A stretch of 64,000 bases of DNA, taken from the NCBI GenBank assembly GCA_947579665.1, contig OX388351.1, positions 55,684,939 through 55,748,938 on the forward strand. Reading direction: 5' to 3'. The notes beneath the pieces are model-generated. The model was given only the letters and a program-made list of their open reading frames with translations. It did no database searches and was not told the origin of the DNA. The stretch comes from Sympetrum striolatum (lineage: Eukaryota > Arthropoda > Insecta > Odonata > Libellulidae). Numbering within the stretch: the first letter of the stretch is position 1; each line of letters opens with the position of its first letter. This document shows positions 34,201 through 47,930 of this stretch, in pieces. Made by a program: the position numbers and the translations under genes.

Positions 34201-37200
34201 AGACAGGAAAACCGTCGCGCTTTCTTTCATTTCTGATATCCTTTGTTATCCTTGGCTATCTGGGGATTGTAAAGGGTTCCGTCTCATATCACAATTACTC
34301 ACGGAAGGAAGTATCAAGCAATTGTGTGCCAATTACTCTCCGTGACCTCGTCATGACACATAGCCCGGCCATTAAGAGATACGCTCAGATAGTGATTTGA
34401 ATGGTAACTTTTGGATCTCACATCCCATTGCCTCATCCGGAATAACGAATATTAGTTAAAAGTAGTATAAGTATTCTCAATGAAGTATAGGATAGTATCA
34501 AAGCTGTTTACTGATGAATATACTTTTTCAAGTTAATTTACGGTGGAATAACGCTCTTTATAATCATCTAAAGACCACCTTTCAGAGGATGTTAGTAAAT
34601 GAAGAACGTTGAGGAAGTTCTTGCAATTCACTATTAACGTTCGGATCAATGCTGAAACTTTGAGGTTTGATGGGACATATTAGCACGAAAACTTTCTCTA
34701 AATTTGAAAATACGCAGTTTCAGGTGATTTTTGTTAAATTTCCTCACATTGATCTATATACTGTCAACCACTGTTACAATGAAAACCTTAATACGAAAAG
34801 AAATTGAACTGTGTTTAACGGATTTATCAATTAAATTAACATTGAAGAAATTCAATAATTCGGCCCTGACTTCGTGAGTGCTTTTCATGATAAAGATAAA
34901 TCAACGTGAAGGGTTTAAAAAGCATATTTTTTCAATTATCATCATAAATTAACATTCTAAAACTTCGTGATAGCTTCCAAATCTTTAGCTATTTCTTAAG
35001 GATCGATTGGAATGCTTTTGTAACAACATCTATACGCGATCTAGGTGCAAATATTTGACCTATTTTAAGTTGACATTGATATATTGTAATATAATCCACT
35101 GTAATGGGTAATTCTCTTCATTAGTTCTTCATTTTTAGGTGAACCCTTACTGCATAAAATATATTCATATCCGTATATTACGTACAACGGGGTAAAAAGT
35201 ATATTTTTCTTTCCTCGGACTTCGAGGATACTTCAAATTACTTAATATAAATCTTGTTCGTTCGACTGAGAATCCGAGAAATCACTTCTTTCATGTAAAA
35301 ATGTTTTCAGCAGTAGGACGAATTACAAATGGATGCTGTGATCGTTTTACAGAATTATCAGTAATATTATTTTGAATTATGTGAATTCAATTATGAGATT
35401 CATTACTTGAACTGACATCATAAGATTTAAAGTTTCATAATAGCACATTAAAAAGATACTACTTAGTTTATGCTCTGATAGAGATAGATATTATAAACCA
35501 TCATCTTCTTAAATAAGTTTTCTATGAACTTTGCGCAAAACCTTAAATTTCGACGACATGGAGTTTTGTATAGTGAAACTCTTATGTCAGTTCGAGATAC
35601 CCTAGAACAAACTATAAGCCTTCGAAGAGTTCTAAAAGAGTGACGCATTATCATTGTCGCCTCGGTTCTGCGTTTCTACTACTTTAAGTCACGCTTAAAG
35701 TCGCATTTTCTTGGAAGCATAACCACAAATTGTGCAGCTTTCGAGAATCACTTCAGTTGTTTACTGTTAGTTGATGTAGCAACGGAAGGCCATTGAAAAC
35801 AAACTTTGTTGAGTCCTCGAGTTCTCTCAATGGGCTCTCCAAACGACTGTTCCATTGAAAAGTTTTCGACTTCCGCATCACGGTATTCGATGGCCATTAT
35901 TTTCTCTTAATTCATAAAATGAATATAGCATAGTATTTATTTTTATGAGAAACTGGAAAGTTGGAACTATTCGCCTCAGAGTTCGCAATCAAAAAGGATT
36001 ATTGTTGATGATTTATATATAATGTAACTCTCTTTCCCAAGTTTTATCCTAAATACTTAGAAAACGAAAAATTCGATACAGAAAAATAGTTGCCAGGACG
36101 GATAGTTACTTTTGGTCGTTCTTCCCGTGAGGTATTTGAGAATGTAAAGCTTCTGCACGTCCGTGTTTTACACACCATAGAGTAATAGTCCCTGCTAACA
36201 GTTTTGAGGTAGGAAATACGCATTTTATTGATCACTAAGTTGGCATTGTAAATGAAATAAATATCATTGGAAGTCGTATTTTAAGTTTACAGTTCTATAA
36301 GAAGCGAAAAAAAGTTAATTCACTGGGACAGTGGAGGAATGGATAGCTCCAATGAATCTTATATACAATGCTACTGATTCAGATGAGTCGAAAATAGATG
36401 GTCCAAAGTCATTTATGATTCACTTCCGTTCGTACAAATTAATGTCTCCGAAAATGAGGAAATTTCAGATAGTAAACATTGGTGGTGATTTGCGAAAAAA
36501 GATATCGGAGATTTTGTGTTTTTTAAATACAAAAATAAACTGTTTCCAGGGAGAGTCATAGAAATAATTGAGAAAAAAGCATAAGTTTCCTCAATGCAAA
36601 ATGCAAAAATAGTTTGAAAAGTGGAAAACTGCGGCTTAGGTGTTTAATTACAATGGATGTGATGTCCATTAAGCCACCAAAACAATTCGTAAACGTGGAT
36701 ACATTCGTGTACCAAATGCTATGATCATTTGAATAATCACTCATTTTAGTAGTATAAATGTACAAAAGATAGAAAATATCTATTGATTTTTATTTTAATT
36801 GGGCCATAAAAGTACGTTAATAAGTTAGTTCTCTCCTTTGAAACAATGTGACTCATATAATTTGGCTCGAAGTAACATTGCGATGTGAATTTATTTCTAT
36901 TCCTCCACTTTCATTTCTTGCATTTTTTTATGTGGTGCAAAGATTCCTCCCCCTATAAAGATATTTTGCACCACCATAATATTTTCATATTTATCCAATT
37001 AAGTCATGTAAAATACTAAAATTTTGTTAGATTCAAGTAATGGTTTGAGAGAATATATGCAGAAATGCATACTTACATCTCCGATTTTACATAACATCTT
37101 TAAAATCATCGACCAAACAGCAAAATATTTACGCAAAGTATCACTGTCTCATGGTTACTTAAATTTTTTGATAACAAAGTGATTCGGTAAGAAAGTATGT

Positions 37201-37467
37201 ATTAGGAAACATATGTACAAAAATGTCCCTTAATTTCTTCAAATACCCATTCAAATATTGAAAATACATCTCTGCTTATGTAGGTCACAATCTAAATGTG
37301 AATCGTCTACAAAGTCGAAGATGAGGCACAAATCATTTCATGTTATATTTAAATTTTTCCTTCTACCTTTTCTTGGTTAATGGAATTATTATTTTTTTCT
37401 GTAAAAAATTGAGAGAAATGTATCTTTCATTTGCCACAACTTAGTCGCGGCAGTTATAATATGAAAT
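34201..37467. other. AT-rich DNA, no confirmed feature
   Basis: Frames of 60-76 codons (34182, 35463, 36044, 36331, 36556) carry no recognised motif. Confidence 0.45.
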
Positions 37468-37497
37468 ATACTGCCATTTGGACACAAATGGCGGTAT
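37468..37497. repeat. Short hairpin
   Basis: ATACTGCCATTTG and CAAATGGCGGTAT pair at 12 of 13 positions, with the remaining pair T-G, around the tetraloop GACA. Confidence 0.55.
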
Positions 37498-39369
37498 TAT
37501 TAATTTATATTGATAATAGAGTTTAATTAAAATCATCTGATTAAATGCACCTTTAGTTTAAGTTTTAAAAATAATAATCACAGAAGAAAATGTCTTGTCA
37601 CTCCTTTAAATCCTGTTGTAAAATTGTTCTTTACCGAAATTAACCTTTTGTTTTTGTAAACAAATTTAACCATGATGAAAATATTAAAGAACTTTTCCAA
37701 CATGACTATTTAAAGTCAATCACTGATGTTGAAGTGAATGTATTCAGCAATGATTAGCATGGAAAAAGATGCTCCGGAAATCAAAAATTGAACCCGGATT
37801 CCATGATGCGATTGAGACTTTAGGAAGATCAAGATCATTAAAATGCAATGTGAACTGGTACTATTTAGCACAAAATGGACAGTATAAATGCTCTTAAGTT
37901 TGAAATATCGGCATTATAATTAGAATTTTTTCTTTTTGCCGATTTTCTTTTATATCTTTTAATTTTATTTTTAAAGAATATTTACAAGATTTTCCGCTTT
38001 CAAAAAAAATACTGATTTACCAAAACAGTGGTTATGAGTCCCAATTTTCACACTCACAAATGTCTCCCTCATGTCTTTCCCTTCGGAAGGATAGAAGGTT
38101 CTTTTTTAAGGCTCAATCCGACGATATCCAAGGGATTGAAAGGGATTCATCGGTCTCAGACCAATATTTTTAGGGTAAAAGTAATAAAATAAGGTTAGCG
38201 TTTGATTGTCTTATATTTAATATATTCACAGTTGGGAATAAACTCGTCTCTTTGCAATTACTTAACTGGAAAGTTCCCAAACGAATATGTTTAAGCTTTC
38301 ACATTTCCTTCGAGTCGGAAGTTTGCTCATTCTCTGGTTTCTATTGAAAGTCGAATGAAAGAATTTTGGTTACGGTTGTAATCTAAAGAATATAATTTTC
38401 AGCTGAATTATGGTGGAGATCAAACTTAAAGAAAAAGAAAGGGGTGAATGCATTTTATAACCTAAAACACTGCTCCACAAAAATTTACAGTAAAATTCAC
38501 CGTGCAGAGTAAATTATCTAATTGATGTAAGATTCTGGCAAATCAGGAATTTAAATTACAACGGAATAATATTCAAACTGTTTCAAGTAGCAATTTAGTA
38601 AAGAAGAAATGTGCTTTTTTCAGCCACAGAACGATTTATAAATTTATAAAATTAAAACTGTCATTATAAAGAAGAAAACTTCGAATGTTTTTCACAGATC
38701 CGTCATGCAAATTGGTTATTTTCAATATATATTTAAGAAAGGTATTCCACTGAAAATCTGATGTATAACCCCCCCGTGCTTAAAAAATAATATTTCTGCA
38801 ATAGATGGGTTAGGATTTAAGTCACCAAGTAAATTCTCGGATTCTAATATTAACTGATAGCTTACTTCGAAATATAGCTATCATTTATGCATTACGTATA
38901 TGTGAGTTATAAATCTCTTTAATTGAACATGAAGTCTCCATATGTGTATCAGGATGACAACAACTCAATAACAAATGTGAAGTTTCTGTTCAATTATATC
39001 CAATGCATCTGCTCACTTGATCACCTGTCACATGATTAGTTAGAGGTTTATTAGATATTCAAGCATAACTACGTTTCAATGATTTAAAATAAAGAGTCTT
39101 TGCAAATATGTTTATGATTTGAAACCTTTTCATACACTTGCACCTTAGCGAGCATTCACCAAAACTCTCGTTCAATAAGGCAGTTGTCGACCATGTCTGT
39201 TTAAGAGAACTTTTTAATTTCGCTGGGATACCAATAGTGACTATGAAGTTCATCAGCCTAAAGAATCCGAGAAATTGTAACAATTTCAGTTAGTAATTAA
39301 TAGGTCTGAAATGGAGTGAGGTTTCATGGAAGAAAACAGAACGAAAATAAAAGAATTTCTGAAATGGAG
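37498..39369. other. AT-rich DNA, nothing recognised
   Basis: No supported signal. Confidence 0.5.
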
Positions 39370-39720
39370 TGAGTACGGCTAAAGGAGATGGGAGGACTCG
39401 ACTACTGTCCTTGTTTACTCTGGTCACTTTCACGGTTATCTTAACAACCATCAGTCTGAGGGGGTGCGGGAGGGAGCGAGGGGAGACAAGAGGGAGAAAG
39501 AAAGGGCTAAGAGGAGCTTCCTACGTCATTTCTGCAGCATAAATGGGTTTTTCGAAGAGGAGTTTAATAATATATGAGTATGGCCACCCACGGCTCTTAC
39601 AAAGCCCAGATGCATTGGGGTTCTTAGTGCACTCGCCGCGGTCAGTGCCAAGGCTCGGTTCGGTCTCCCGGGATTGATTTTTCTCATATGGTGCTACTAG
39701 ACTATGGCTCGTTCCTGTTG
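39370..39720. promoter_or_regulatory. GC-rich patch, possible regulatory region
   Basis: Contains CATCAGTCTGA (an Inr-like TCAGTC), a G-rich purine run, CTACGTCATTTC (a CRE-like half site), ACTCGCCGCGGTCAGTGCC and GGTCTCCCGGGATT. CpG is locally high compared with the flanks. No exon follows directly. Confidence 0.25.
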
Positions 39721-40018
39721 GTCAAAGATGGAATGCACCATACTTTAAGTGAAATCACATTTTACTGCGTAATCTTGTATTTTTTTACATGTCTCAGTCT
39801 ATGAGACCACAAATTTTTGGTATTTCTTCACAGAGTTTTTCATTTATTTAATTGGTTCAGATAATGTGATAGCAATATTTTGTAGCCCGGAGAGGTCACG
39901 AGTAAAACAAAGCCTATGTATCAATAAAGTATTTCACCTTTGAAATTCTTCTTCCCGTAAAAAATTGGAAAAAATATTGTTTAGAAGGAGTCAACTTTAT
40001 CCAGTAATTTACAATCCT

Positions 40019-40276
40019 TTAATATCTACGTACTGATTCGATCGCCCCGTTTGCACATTTGATTTTACTCTCCACGGGTGGTGCTACTGATACCGTCGAT
40101 TCTTCCCTCGTTGACCGGGATTTGACTCCTTTTCTGCTGGTCCACATTGATGTTCGAGGGTTGGAAGTAAGAGAGGAGTATTGCATACTCTTTGTTCTCA
40201 ATAAATGATAGTCGTTTCTTTTGTTTTTAAACATTTTACTGTCATTATTAGAATAACAAGGCGCGGAGTTGCTCAC
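40019..40276 (-). CDS. Open frame of unknown nature (85 codons)
   Basis: Minus-strand frame from ATG to stop, with a Ser/Arg/Lys-rich middle (TSMWTSRKGVKSRSTREEST) and the tail ANGAIESVRRY. No domain, signal peptide or membrane segment is visible. It lies beside a GC-rich patch and the unrelated plus-strand frame at 40.4 kb. It could be a terminal exon, part of an element or chance. Confidence 0.15.
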   Translation of the reverse strand: MSNSAPCYSNNDSKMFKNKRNDYHLLRTKSMQYSSLTSNPRTSMWTSRKGVKSRSTREESTVSVAPPVESKIKCANGAIESVRRY

Positions 40277-40388
40277 TCAATCCACAATCAAGGAGGTATG
40301 GGTCTTGGTGTGTTGGAGCTATACCCTCGATCAACCCACGGTTGCTGGTTGTAGGGTTTCTTGGGCCGACTGAAGGAGCCGAGGAGTT

Positions 40389-40886
40389 TTGCACTCGAGC
40401 GCCGGTCCTAATCGTTTCCTAACGCCAAATGATTTACTCCACAGATATAGATTTACTCTCTATCTATGTTTTTTGCTGGTATTGATTCCAAGTCCACCTC
40501 CGGGGGAGGTATTTTGGATATTCTTGGCTTTAACAGTCAATGGCGAATGCATTTCCAAAATTTTTGTCTTGAGCGGACCAACTTATGTACTTACAAATAC
40601 ATCCGCCTTTTATATAAAAATCCTTCAGATTGCGGACCAAATAGGGATCGCAACGTCTGACGAGGGACGGTTGATGTCTTACTATTTGAAAGAGAGTTCA
40701 AAACCAGAGTATAACGTATCTGTCTTTGTGCTTTGCTCAATGAACCATTATATTCTTATCCGTCCTTTGGTTATGAATATGCTAAGATTTTGGTTTTCTG
40801 AAAAGATTTTCATCTCGTTTGGTACTATCATAGCTAAGATGGATATAGGGAAGGAAATTTCCAATTTCTATGAAAAACTAAATTGA
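40389..40886 (+). CDS. Longest uninterrupted open frame in the window, unassigned
   Basis: This frame is 165 codons from a TTG, with no in-frame ATG until the last third, so it is not a complete intronless gene. It is preceded in frame by TGA. An acceptor-like GATTTACTCCACAG lies near its start, so it could be an internal or terminal exon. The translation has hydrophobic stretches (YLCFLLVLIPSPPPGEVFWI) and no recognised motif. Codon use is neutral. A length like this is only mildly surprising for a 64-kb window. Confidence 0.15.
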   Translation: MHSSAGPNRFLTPNDLLHRYRFTLYLCFLLVLIPSPPPGEVFWIFLALTVNGECISKIFVLSGPTYVLTNTSAFYIKILQIADQIGIATSDEGRLMSYYLKESSKPEYNVSVFVLCSMNHYILIRPLVMNMLRFWFSEKIFISFGTIIAKMDIGKEISNFYEKLN

Positions 40887-41509
40887 TTCAAAAACTATAA
40901 TGAAAAATTATGGAATTTGGTATATTTTATAGTCTTTTCATTCGAAACAAGTGATATTTCATAATGATGAAAATGGAAAATATTTTATTAAATACTTCAT
41001 TACATTGAAAGCCAGAAATAAGAGAACTGCTATCTACCAACAAAGTCATTATTTTTTAAGTTCATCAGTTTAATATACAATTTAATATAAAATAGCCATT
41101 AATATTTCTCGCAAATCGCAAACCTGATGAATTCTCTCTTACATAGGTGAGCTGATTTCTTTATTATTTGTTTAAATTGGTCAAATTATACGAATTATGA
41201 AACACTGCTTTTAGTTGCTTTACCATCAAAATAATTTAAAATCAATAATTATTTCATATTTATTTTTTCAATAAAATTCCAATTAAGAAATTACAGGATT
41301 TTTTTTTTAAAATTGCAGCCAAAATGAAGAAAATATGTGCATGAACAAAGTAATCCATATTTTTCATCATTTTTTATTATAAATTTTTAATTATAGCTAT
41401 GATACCGGTTCCTAATTTGAATTTGTACTATTATTTACTAATTTGCGTATAAACATGAGCCAATCAACTGTTGGAAAGAGATATCTTCAGTATTGAGTCC
41501 ATCAGCACT
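40887..41509. other. AT-rich DNA, nothing recognised
   Basis: Very AT-rich with homopolymer runs. No signal. Confidence 0.5.
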
Positions 41510-42000
41510 GTAGATGGCTTATTTTGCCTCACTTCTCATTTAGCCCCTCCATTGAATAACTTGTCCCTTCCTTTACCCTCTAATATGTTTACTTGCTCTT
41601 CTTCGTTCCATTATGTCCTTTATTGTGGTCCTTATTTCTCGTCTCACTCCTATCTCCACATTCCAATCTAACATTTCCTTCCAACTACTCACATCAAATG
41701 CATTGTGCCTTTTATTTGCCAACTGATCTTTTCTCTCTACTTCATCCCCTATCGCTCTTCCCAATTGTGTCTCTCTCATCACGTCCTCATCCGCATTTCA
41801 TTCTCGTATTCCCTTTCCCCCCTCCATTTGCTTTGTTCCTTGTTCTTCTGTTTCCGCCCAACTTCTCAATCTGTAGGTCATTTTGGCCTCTCTTTGACCC
41901 CAAGACGTGATCTGCTCCTTCATTGGACCTCCAATTAACCCAACTCTGTTCCCAGCATTAACTCCTACTCCATTCTCTCTGTAGAATTCCCCCTTTCACC
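41510..42000 (-). other. Pyrimidine-rich block (purine-rich on minus strand)
   Basis: About 490 nt strongly C/T on the plus strand. The minus frame 41573-41782 reads MMRETQLGRAIGDEVERKDQ onward, charged and helical-looking but unassigned. Opposing plus frames are Ser/Pro/Leu-rich shadows. Confidence 0.4.
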
Positions 42001-43369
42001 CTTAGGGGCTCCATTTCCAATTTATTAGTTGCCGTTCTCTTTTTCTGCTCACGCACCAAAGGTGTCCAATTAATAGACATTCGAAAGTAGATGTGCTGTA
42101 ATGGCCTATGTTTTGAAACTGATGAATCGCACGACCGTTAAAATTAAAGGGCTCATTGTATGACGGAAATGTACTCATCTGATTACAGAGTTCCTCTTTT
42201 GTTTCCATTCGCCAGTGAGGAATTTTGAAGAGGAAATAATTTGTTTTGAACAGGGGTGTCTACATTTATGCTTCCAACCTATCCTTAGGTAACGCATTTT
42301 CTGAGATTATTTCCGGAATAATTGTATGAAGGTTGAACAAATTTTCTGCCGGATTGTAAATAAATATTTATTTTTTTAATATGACCCACTAATCATCCAA
42401 GGTTTTTTTCTTCCTTGGTAAAACGAACAGGATATTATAAATATTCAGCTACTTTTTATGACAATTATGATCTTTTATATATCTTGGTCACTTTCCATTA
42501 GCTAAAAGTTAGAAGAAAGACTTAACTAGAAAAAATATGTGAGATGGATTTATATTTATATCAACTTAATAGCTTATTTGTATTGAGTTTATCTGAAAAA
42601 AACTAAAATGTTTTACAGCGATACAGAAATACATCACGAAATTATTAATTCATTTTATGAATTTCCGCTCAATAATTATCAAAAGCAATCATCTTTTAAT
42701 GGCTTCTCCCTCTTTAAATGTAAACGAAAAAGCCTTATATTGGAAATTAATATTATTTAAACAAAAGAAAACAGAAGATCTTGTAAACAACTTCCAAACT
42801 TGAACATTGTGTAGTAGAAGACAAATATAGTTTTATACGTACAGGACAATGCAACTCCATCAAATGTATCTAATATATTAAGATGAATTTGCGAAGCCAG
42901 CTTTTGTGGTGTTTGATTCAGACAATTTCTAGAGAAAAATTCAGTCTTCTTTCTCTGATTCTTACTTACTTTCCAATCCCACCTTCGAGGAATCCTTAAG
43001 CGTGACATGCATTCCAAGCAGCCCCCGACTTAAGATTCGTATGCTGATTCCTTCCACTTTTGTTTGAATTTTTTACGGCCACAAAGGACGTCACGGTATT
43101 TTCTCTGAGGGAAGTCTATAACTTACACTTATTATAGTCACTCAAAAAATATTTAATTTAATCCTATACCATTTAGTGTTAAATAGATTTTGATTGCTTT
43201 GTACTTCGCTTTCAAATCATAAGGCTATGAAAATTCAGAGAATTTATTCTTATAAACAATAGACCAGCAATTATTATGTATTGTTTTACGTGAAATTCCC
43301 GGATAGTTATACCCTTTGCATGAAAGAGTAGAAATTCCGGATACGGTGGAGGTATCCTTGGACGTGTCT
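42001..43369. other. AT-rich DNA, nothing recognised
   Basis: Short unsupported frames only. Confidence 0.5.
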
Positions 43370-43620
43370 TAGAGGCAACTGAAAGAAGAATTAAGGAAGA
43401 AAGAAAGGTATGGAGAGTTTATAAGAGGGGAGGTTAAAGTGAAAGTGCATTGAAGAGGTGTTTTTGGGAATAGTGGTATGTATGACCCTATTGAATGGAG
43501 ACTTTGAGGAAAAATGCGTTTAGGAAGACGGTCGAGAGATAAGCAGAATGTGAATTTTCTCGTCTTACCATAGTTAAGCCCAAATAAAGAAAACACAGGA
43601 AAACTTAAAAAAATGATCCC
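43370..43620 (+). other. Purine-rich strand-skewed block
   Basis: About 250 nt dominated by A/G on the plus strand (GAAAGAAGAATTAAGGAAGA). No recognised protein on either strand. Confidence 0.45.
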
Positions 43621-45946
43621 TTAGAACATACTGTTGACTGTATGCGAGAGCAAGAAAAAGTCCAATGGGATTAAATGTCGTTCTCTAACTAGGTATATTC
43701 TACTTTGTAACCGTATGGTTTTGAATATAATACTTTATCGCTGCAGCTAACTGATGTTATTTTAATGCATGGTATTACCTAACAAGAAATGAGTGATCAT
43801 AAATGTTATGTCATATTAATTGTTTAAATTACTCAGTATTAAGAGGTATTCTGTAGTGAAATCTGCTGTTTATTTCAACTTCTGTAAATTTAATTTTAGG
43901 AATTCATTTTGCTTATCTAATGACGAAGTATTCTTCAAAGATATCTTTTTTTCACAATTTACTCATGACACATGTTTTCTACTTGGATAATAAATTGAAT
44001 TTTTATGCGCTAATTAGCTAATTATGGGTTGTTCTAAGATCCAGTTTCCAATGCACCCTCAGAAGATTATTTTCTCAGAGTCTAGGTAATTTCTCTGATA
44101 AAATTTTATCATTCGATTGCTACAATTCTACCCAGTCTTATTCTATAAAATAAGTTTCCCTATTTTGGATTTTTTTTAAGTCGAATCTTTTCGCAGATGA
44201 GGAGATTTCACATCTTCCTATTACAAGGGCGGTATCTGATCTAGGACTCGACTACTGCTCCTTTCTGATCCTCATTAGAAAAGGACTTGTTCCCTTGAAG
44301 CTTGTAAAGAAGGAAATATAGAAAATGGTCCTTGTGAGAATCCTTCTGCACTCTCTCCTTCACTTTGAGTCACGGATCTCATTTTGACTTAGCTCAGACG
44401 ATACAACGAGTATCAGTTTTCTAATGATACTCTTATCTACGCCAAGGATCCGGTATATATTCTCTGTATGCTACTTTCACGTTTATTTTTGGTTTAAAGA
44501 GAGGAAAAGACGAGGTAGTCTACTTGTAGATAGAAGGGCTATTCTATAAATATCAGAAAAGCCTAATATTTACCTCATTATAGTGAGGACTTCTAGCAAT
44601 GACAATTTTTTAACGGCAAGAATAATTCACGTGTGAGTGGACATAGTTGGGTGCGCGCACATATATAAAAAATGCACCACTAGTCACTCTATTGTCTACT
44701 GAAGTTATCACCACTGCTGAGGTGGGAATATAGAAAAAATTATTCTTTTAAGCACAAAAAGAGAGGTCAAACTTTCCTTCTTCTGCACTACTTAATTTGG
44801 TAAGTAGACTAAAGCTAATTATCCGTAAAATGTTATTCATAACGTCATGATACAATTTTAAAATTAATTCATGAATGGGCGATGTATTCTGTTGCGTATT
44901 TATTTAAATCTAGTTATTTATCAGATCTGAATTCTCTTATCTATCGTAAAAAATTAAATTTACTTGAGTTGTGTACTCATTACTTCGAGCAAAATTCGTG
45001 TATGTGTATTCAATAATAAATTCACGGAAAGGGAACCTCTAAAGTCACCAATTAATATATTCATTCCCAGAATAAGGTGTTATGAGTGACCGCTGAACCC
45101 TTGAATTTAAATTAACATTCCCACAAAATTTGCTAGCGTTATTCTAGAGCATCTGGTGGAAAATGCGGTTAAGATGAACTCAAAGGGGAAAACCACGGGA
45201 AAAATAGAATTTTCAGCAGCGAAACTTCCTTCTTTTACCACACTTGTACCGGAAAGAATATTGGCATTTCAAATTAGCTCTCAACTTCGAAAAATGAACG
45301 CTGAGGTGTTAATTTTCGAAAGAAAAAATTTTAAAGTTGAAAGTAAATCGGGTAAAGTTTTATGATGCCAATTTTTGTACAAATGTAACCACTAAAGATA
45401 AAAAAGCAACTACGCTAAACTGATTCGTAGATAAAGTTAGTTGTGTTTAAGAAGAAAACGAGTAAAAGATTTACTTCAAGTTAAGACAAACAGCTACAAT
45501 ATCAATTTAAATGATGAGTTTCATTTTCAAAATTTTACTTTTATCATAGATTTCTATAAACATATAAGATAGAAATGGGAATTAAAATATCTGCGAATAG
45601 CTAGCGTTCAATTTGATACTTGCGTTTCTTTAACTGACAAAAGGATTCGTACTGTGAAACGTCATTATTTTGTATCAACCATACGTTTTTCCGAGAAAAA
45701 GAGAGTGTTAGTTAAATCTTAAGATGCAAAAATGCATCTCTCCATATCTAAACAAAGAAAAATTTCAAATCTATATACATTGGAATTTGTAGGATGGCAA
45801 TGCTATTTTCTTAACAAGATTGTTAACGATTCCTTTTCTTTCAGGAATTAGAAAACGTAATAATCGAATATTTTGAAGGTTCTACATACACCATACGAAG
45901 TACGTAACATTTTATAGGATTGGACTCCGGATAGCCAATATATTAA
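43621..45946. other. AT-rich DNA, no confirmed feature
   Basis: TATATAAAAA at 44662 is followed after 24 nt by TCACTC, too close for a standard TATA/Inr pair. A 69-codon frame (45156-45365) is unassigned. Confidence 0.4.
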
Positions 45947-46594
45947 ATGGATCATCATCACACGTGTTATCCTTCTAATAATTTGGAGGAATGTGATCTA
46001 TATTTTGGAAATGGTTTAATTGGAGGCAGTGCGGTTTCCTACAGGTTGCTATTCACTCCATGGCCGGCAGTGAGCAAGAGCAGAATTGTAAGGTTCCTCT
46101 GGCGGACAAAAACAGATAAGAGAATCACGCTTCTAACTACATCCATCCCCTCTCTTCCAATTCCACTCTTTATTCTTTTCTACACCCTTCGCTTTCAACT
46201 TACTTCTAGCTTTGAGTCAAAGGTGTTTTCCGTGCCAGTAGATATTTCTGTAATAAACTGGCGTGTGAATGCGAATGTGAACATTTAGAAACCTTGTATG
46301 GACCGAAATATCAGAAGTTTGACGCTCAAACTGGACTACGGCCGGACATTTTACACTCAAGAATTCATTCAATCAGAGAAATTCCAAGAGAGAGAATATA
46401 TCGAGCGTATGGAAAGCCCTCGTCAGTCACCTACTATTAGAGCTGAATTAACGGAGTTATTAATTACTCGGCTGTATTATTTCCAACATAGGACGAAAAG
46501 CATCCTCATCCTGAGTGGAGGAACGGTAAGAATGAAAGAAGGAAAAGAGGAGGCACTTCTGCGTATCTCGGAGAGGAAGGATCTTTGCGGATGA
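45947..46594 (+). pseudogene. 216-codon reading frame split by one TAG, unassigned
   Basis: Two consecutive open frames (45947-46288, 113 codons; 46298-46594, 98 codons) are in the same phase. They are separated only by a TAG at 46286-46288 and three further codons, making one frame of about 215 residues with a single stop. GC is above the surroundings, and codons in the second half look protein-like (LDYGRTFYTQEFIQSEKFQE, SPTIRAELTELLITRLYYFQ). Splice-like sites exist inside it: acceptor TTTCCTACAG near 46043 and donor ACG|GTAAGA near 46527. No domain was recognised. It may be a recently disabled pseudogene or element ORF, a pair of exons, or chance. Confidence 0.25.
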
Positions 46595-47729
46595 GTTGAA
46601 AGGAAGTCGTAGCTAATCTAGGCGATGCTTAAGGAATGCGCGTTTCTTTGGAGTTATAAAATGCGTGCTTCTTCGGAGAGACGTCACATTAATCATAGAA
46701 CTTGCGTCACAAAAATGTTTTTCTAAAAGGCGCTGTTGCTCTGTGCTGCCCCTTGGAACTTCTTCCTCGGTTACCTTCTTGTAGAATGGACATCTTCTCC
46801 ACCATTCACGAAGATGCATTGTGGGACGTTTTCTCTGCCATCTAGAGATACCTTATGAGGATTTATGGGATAAAAGCGGAAGTTAAATACCTCGAAAAAT
46901 TTATTTCAGTAACCCCTGATGTATGCACTAGCTATTTCCTTAGTAATATAATATTATTTCATTTAAATGCCACTTGTTACTAGGAGATTTAATGGCAAAT
47001 ATAAAATGAACCCAAAATTCCTTTATGATCATGTTTTTTATGTCCATGAAAGAAGAGCTCCTAATAGCTCCATTTTTGATAGAGTTTTTAGAAGCCTTTT
47101 CTTGATAATTTGGCCTACGAATTTAATTTGCGCATAAAACAGCGTGTTACCCGATTGAATTCAGTTAGAAGTATTGATAGTCATCTGTAGTTTCCTCAGA
47201 CATAAACTCTAACTCTACTCCTATTAGCTTTTTTCGACTAATATCCCGGAGGGAGTCTGCCTCCCCATCGCAGAGTCGCCGTGGAGTAAACATATGACAA
47301 GAATAAGTTTTCAATTTTTTTTTAATTACTACTTTCCATTTTTGCATCCGAATCTTCATCTCCAATACAGAATATGATAGGTCAATGAGATCGTCTTAAA
47401 TATCTCCGTAGTAGGACATTAATAGATAAGGGAGTCTTGGATGGAATTATTTTCCCAGAGTAATAAGGGAAAAGTTGCGAAATTTTTTGATTCATTGACC
47501 AAAATTAAACATTTCTGTGCTTAATTATACTTAAAGTTCTCCTGGAATAGGATAAATTAGCTCAGCTGGACAAAGATAGCAAGGCTTATTCAGAAGGATA
47601 TGAGAGGGCGTCGAAATGGCTTTGGAAGATACCTTCAGCGTCCATACAATGAATGAAGAATGGTAATTCTGTTTATGTACATTTTTCCGTTTTCTAAGCA
47701 GTGTTTCCTCACTAAATTAGACTAAAAAA
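46595..47729. other. No confirmed feature
   Basis: A GC-richer stretch at 46620-46830 carries GAGACGTCAC (CRE-like) and a 68-codon minus frame without a domain. The rest is AT-rich. Confidence 0.35.
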
Positions 47730-47930
47730 AAACGAATGGAAATAGAAAAAGTGATAATTCGGGAAAAAGAGGAATATTTCAGGCGAAAAAGGGGAGATAG
47801 TATTTAGAAATTGATTTGAGAAATAACGAAGTGAGAGAGAGAGCGAAAGAAGACTTTAAGAGTGGAATCGTTAGGAAAGGAATTTGGGAAGAAGATAAGA
47901 ATACAGAGAAGGAATACGAAAACTTAAAAT
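47730..47930 (+). other. Purine-rich strand-skewed block
   Basis: Plus-strand A/G bias with GAGAGAGAGAGCGAAAGAAG. No coding assignment. Confidence 0.5.

Noticed and set aside
44662..44690. TATATAAAAA with TCACTC as a core promoter
   Set aside because: Spacing of 24 nt is too short and no transcript unit follows.
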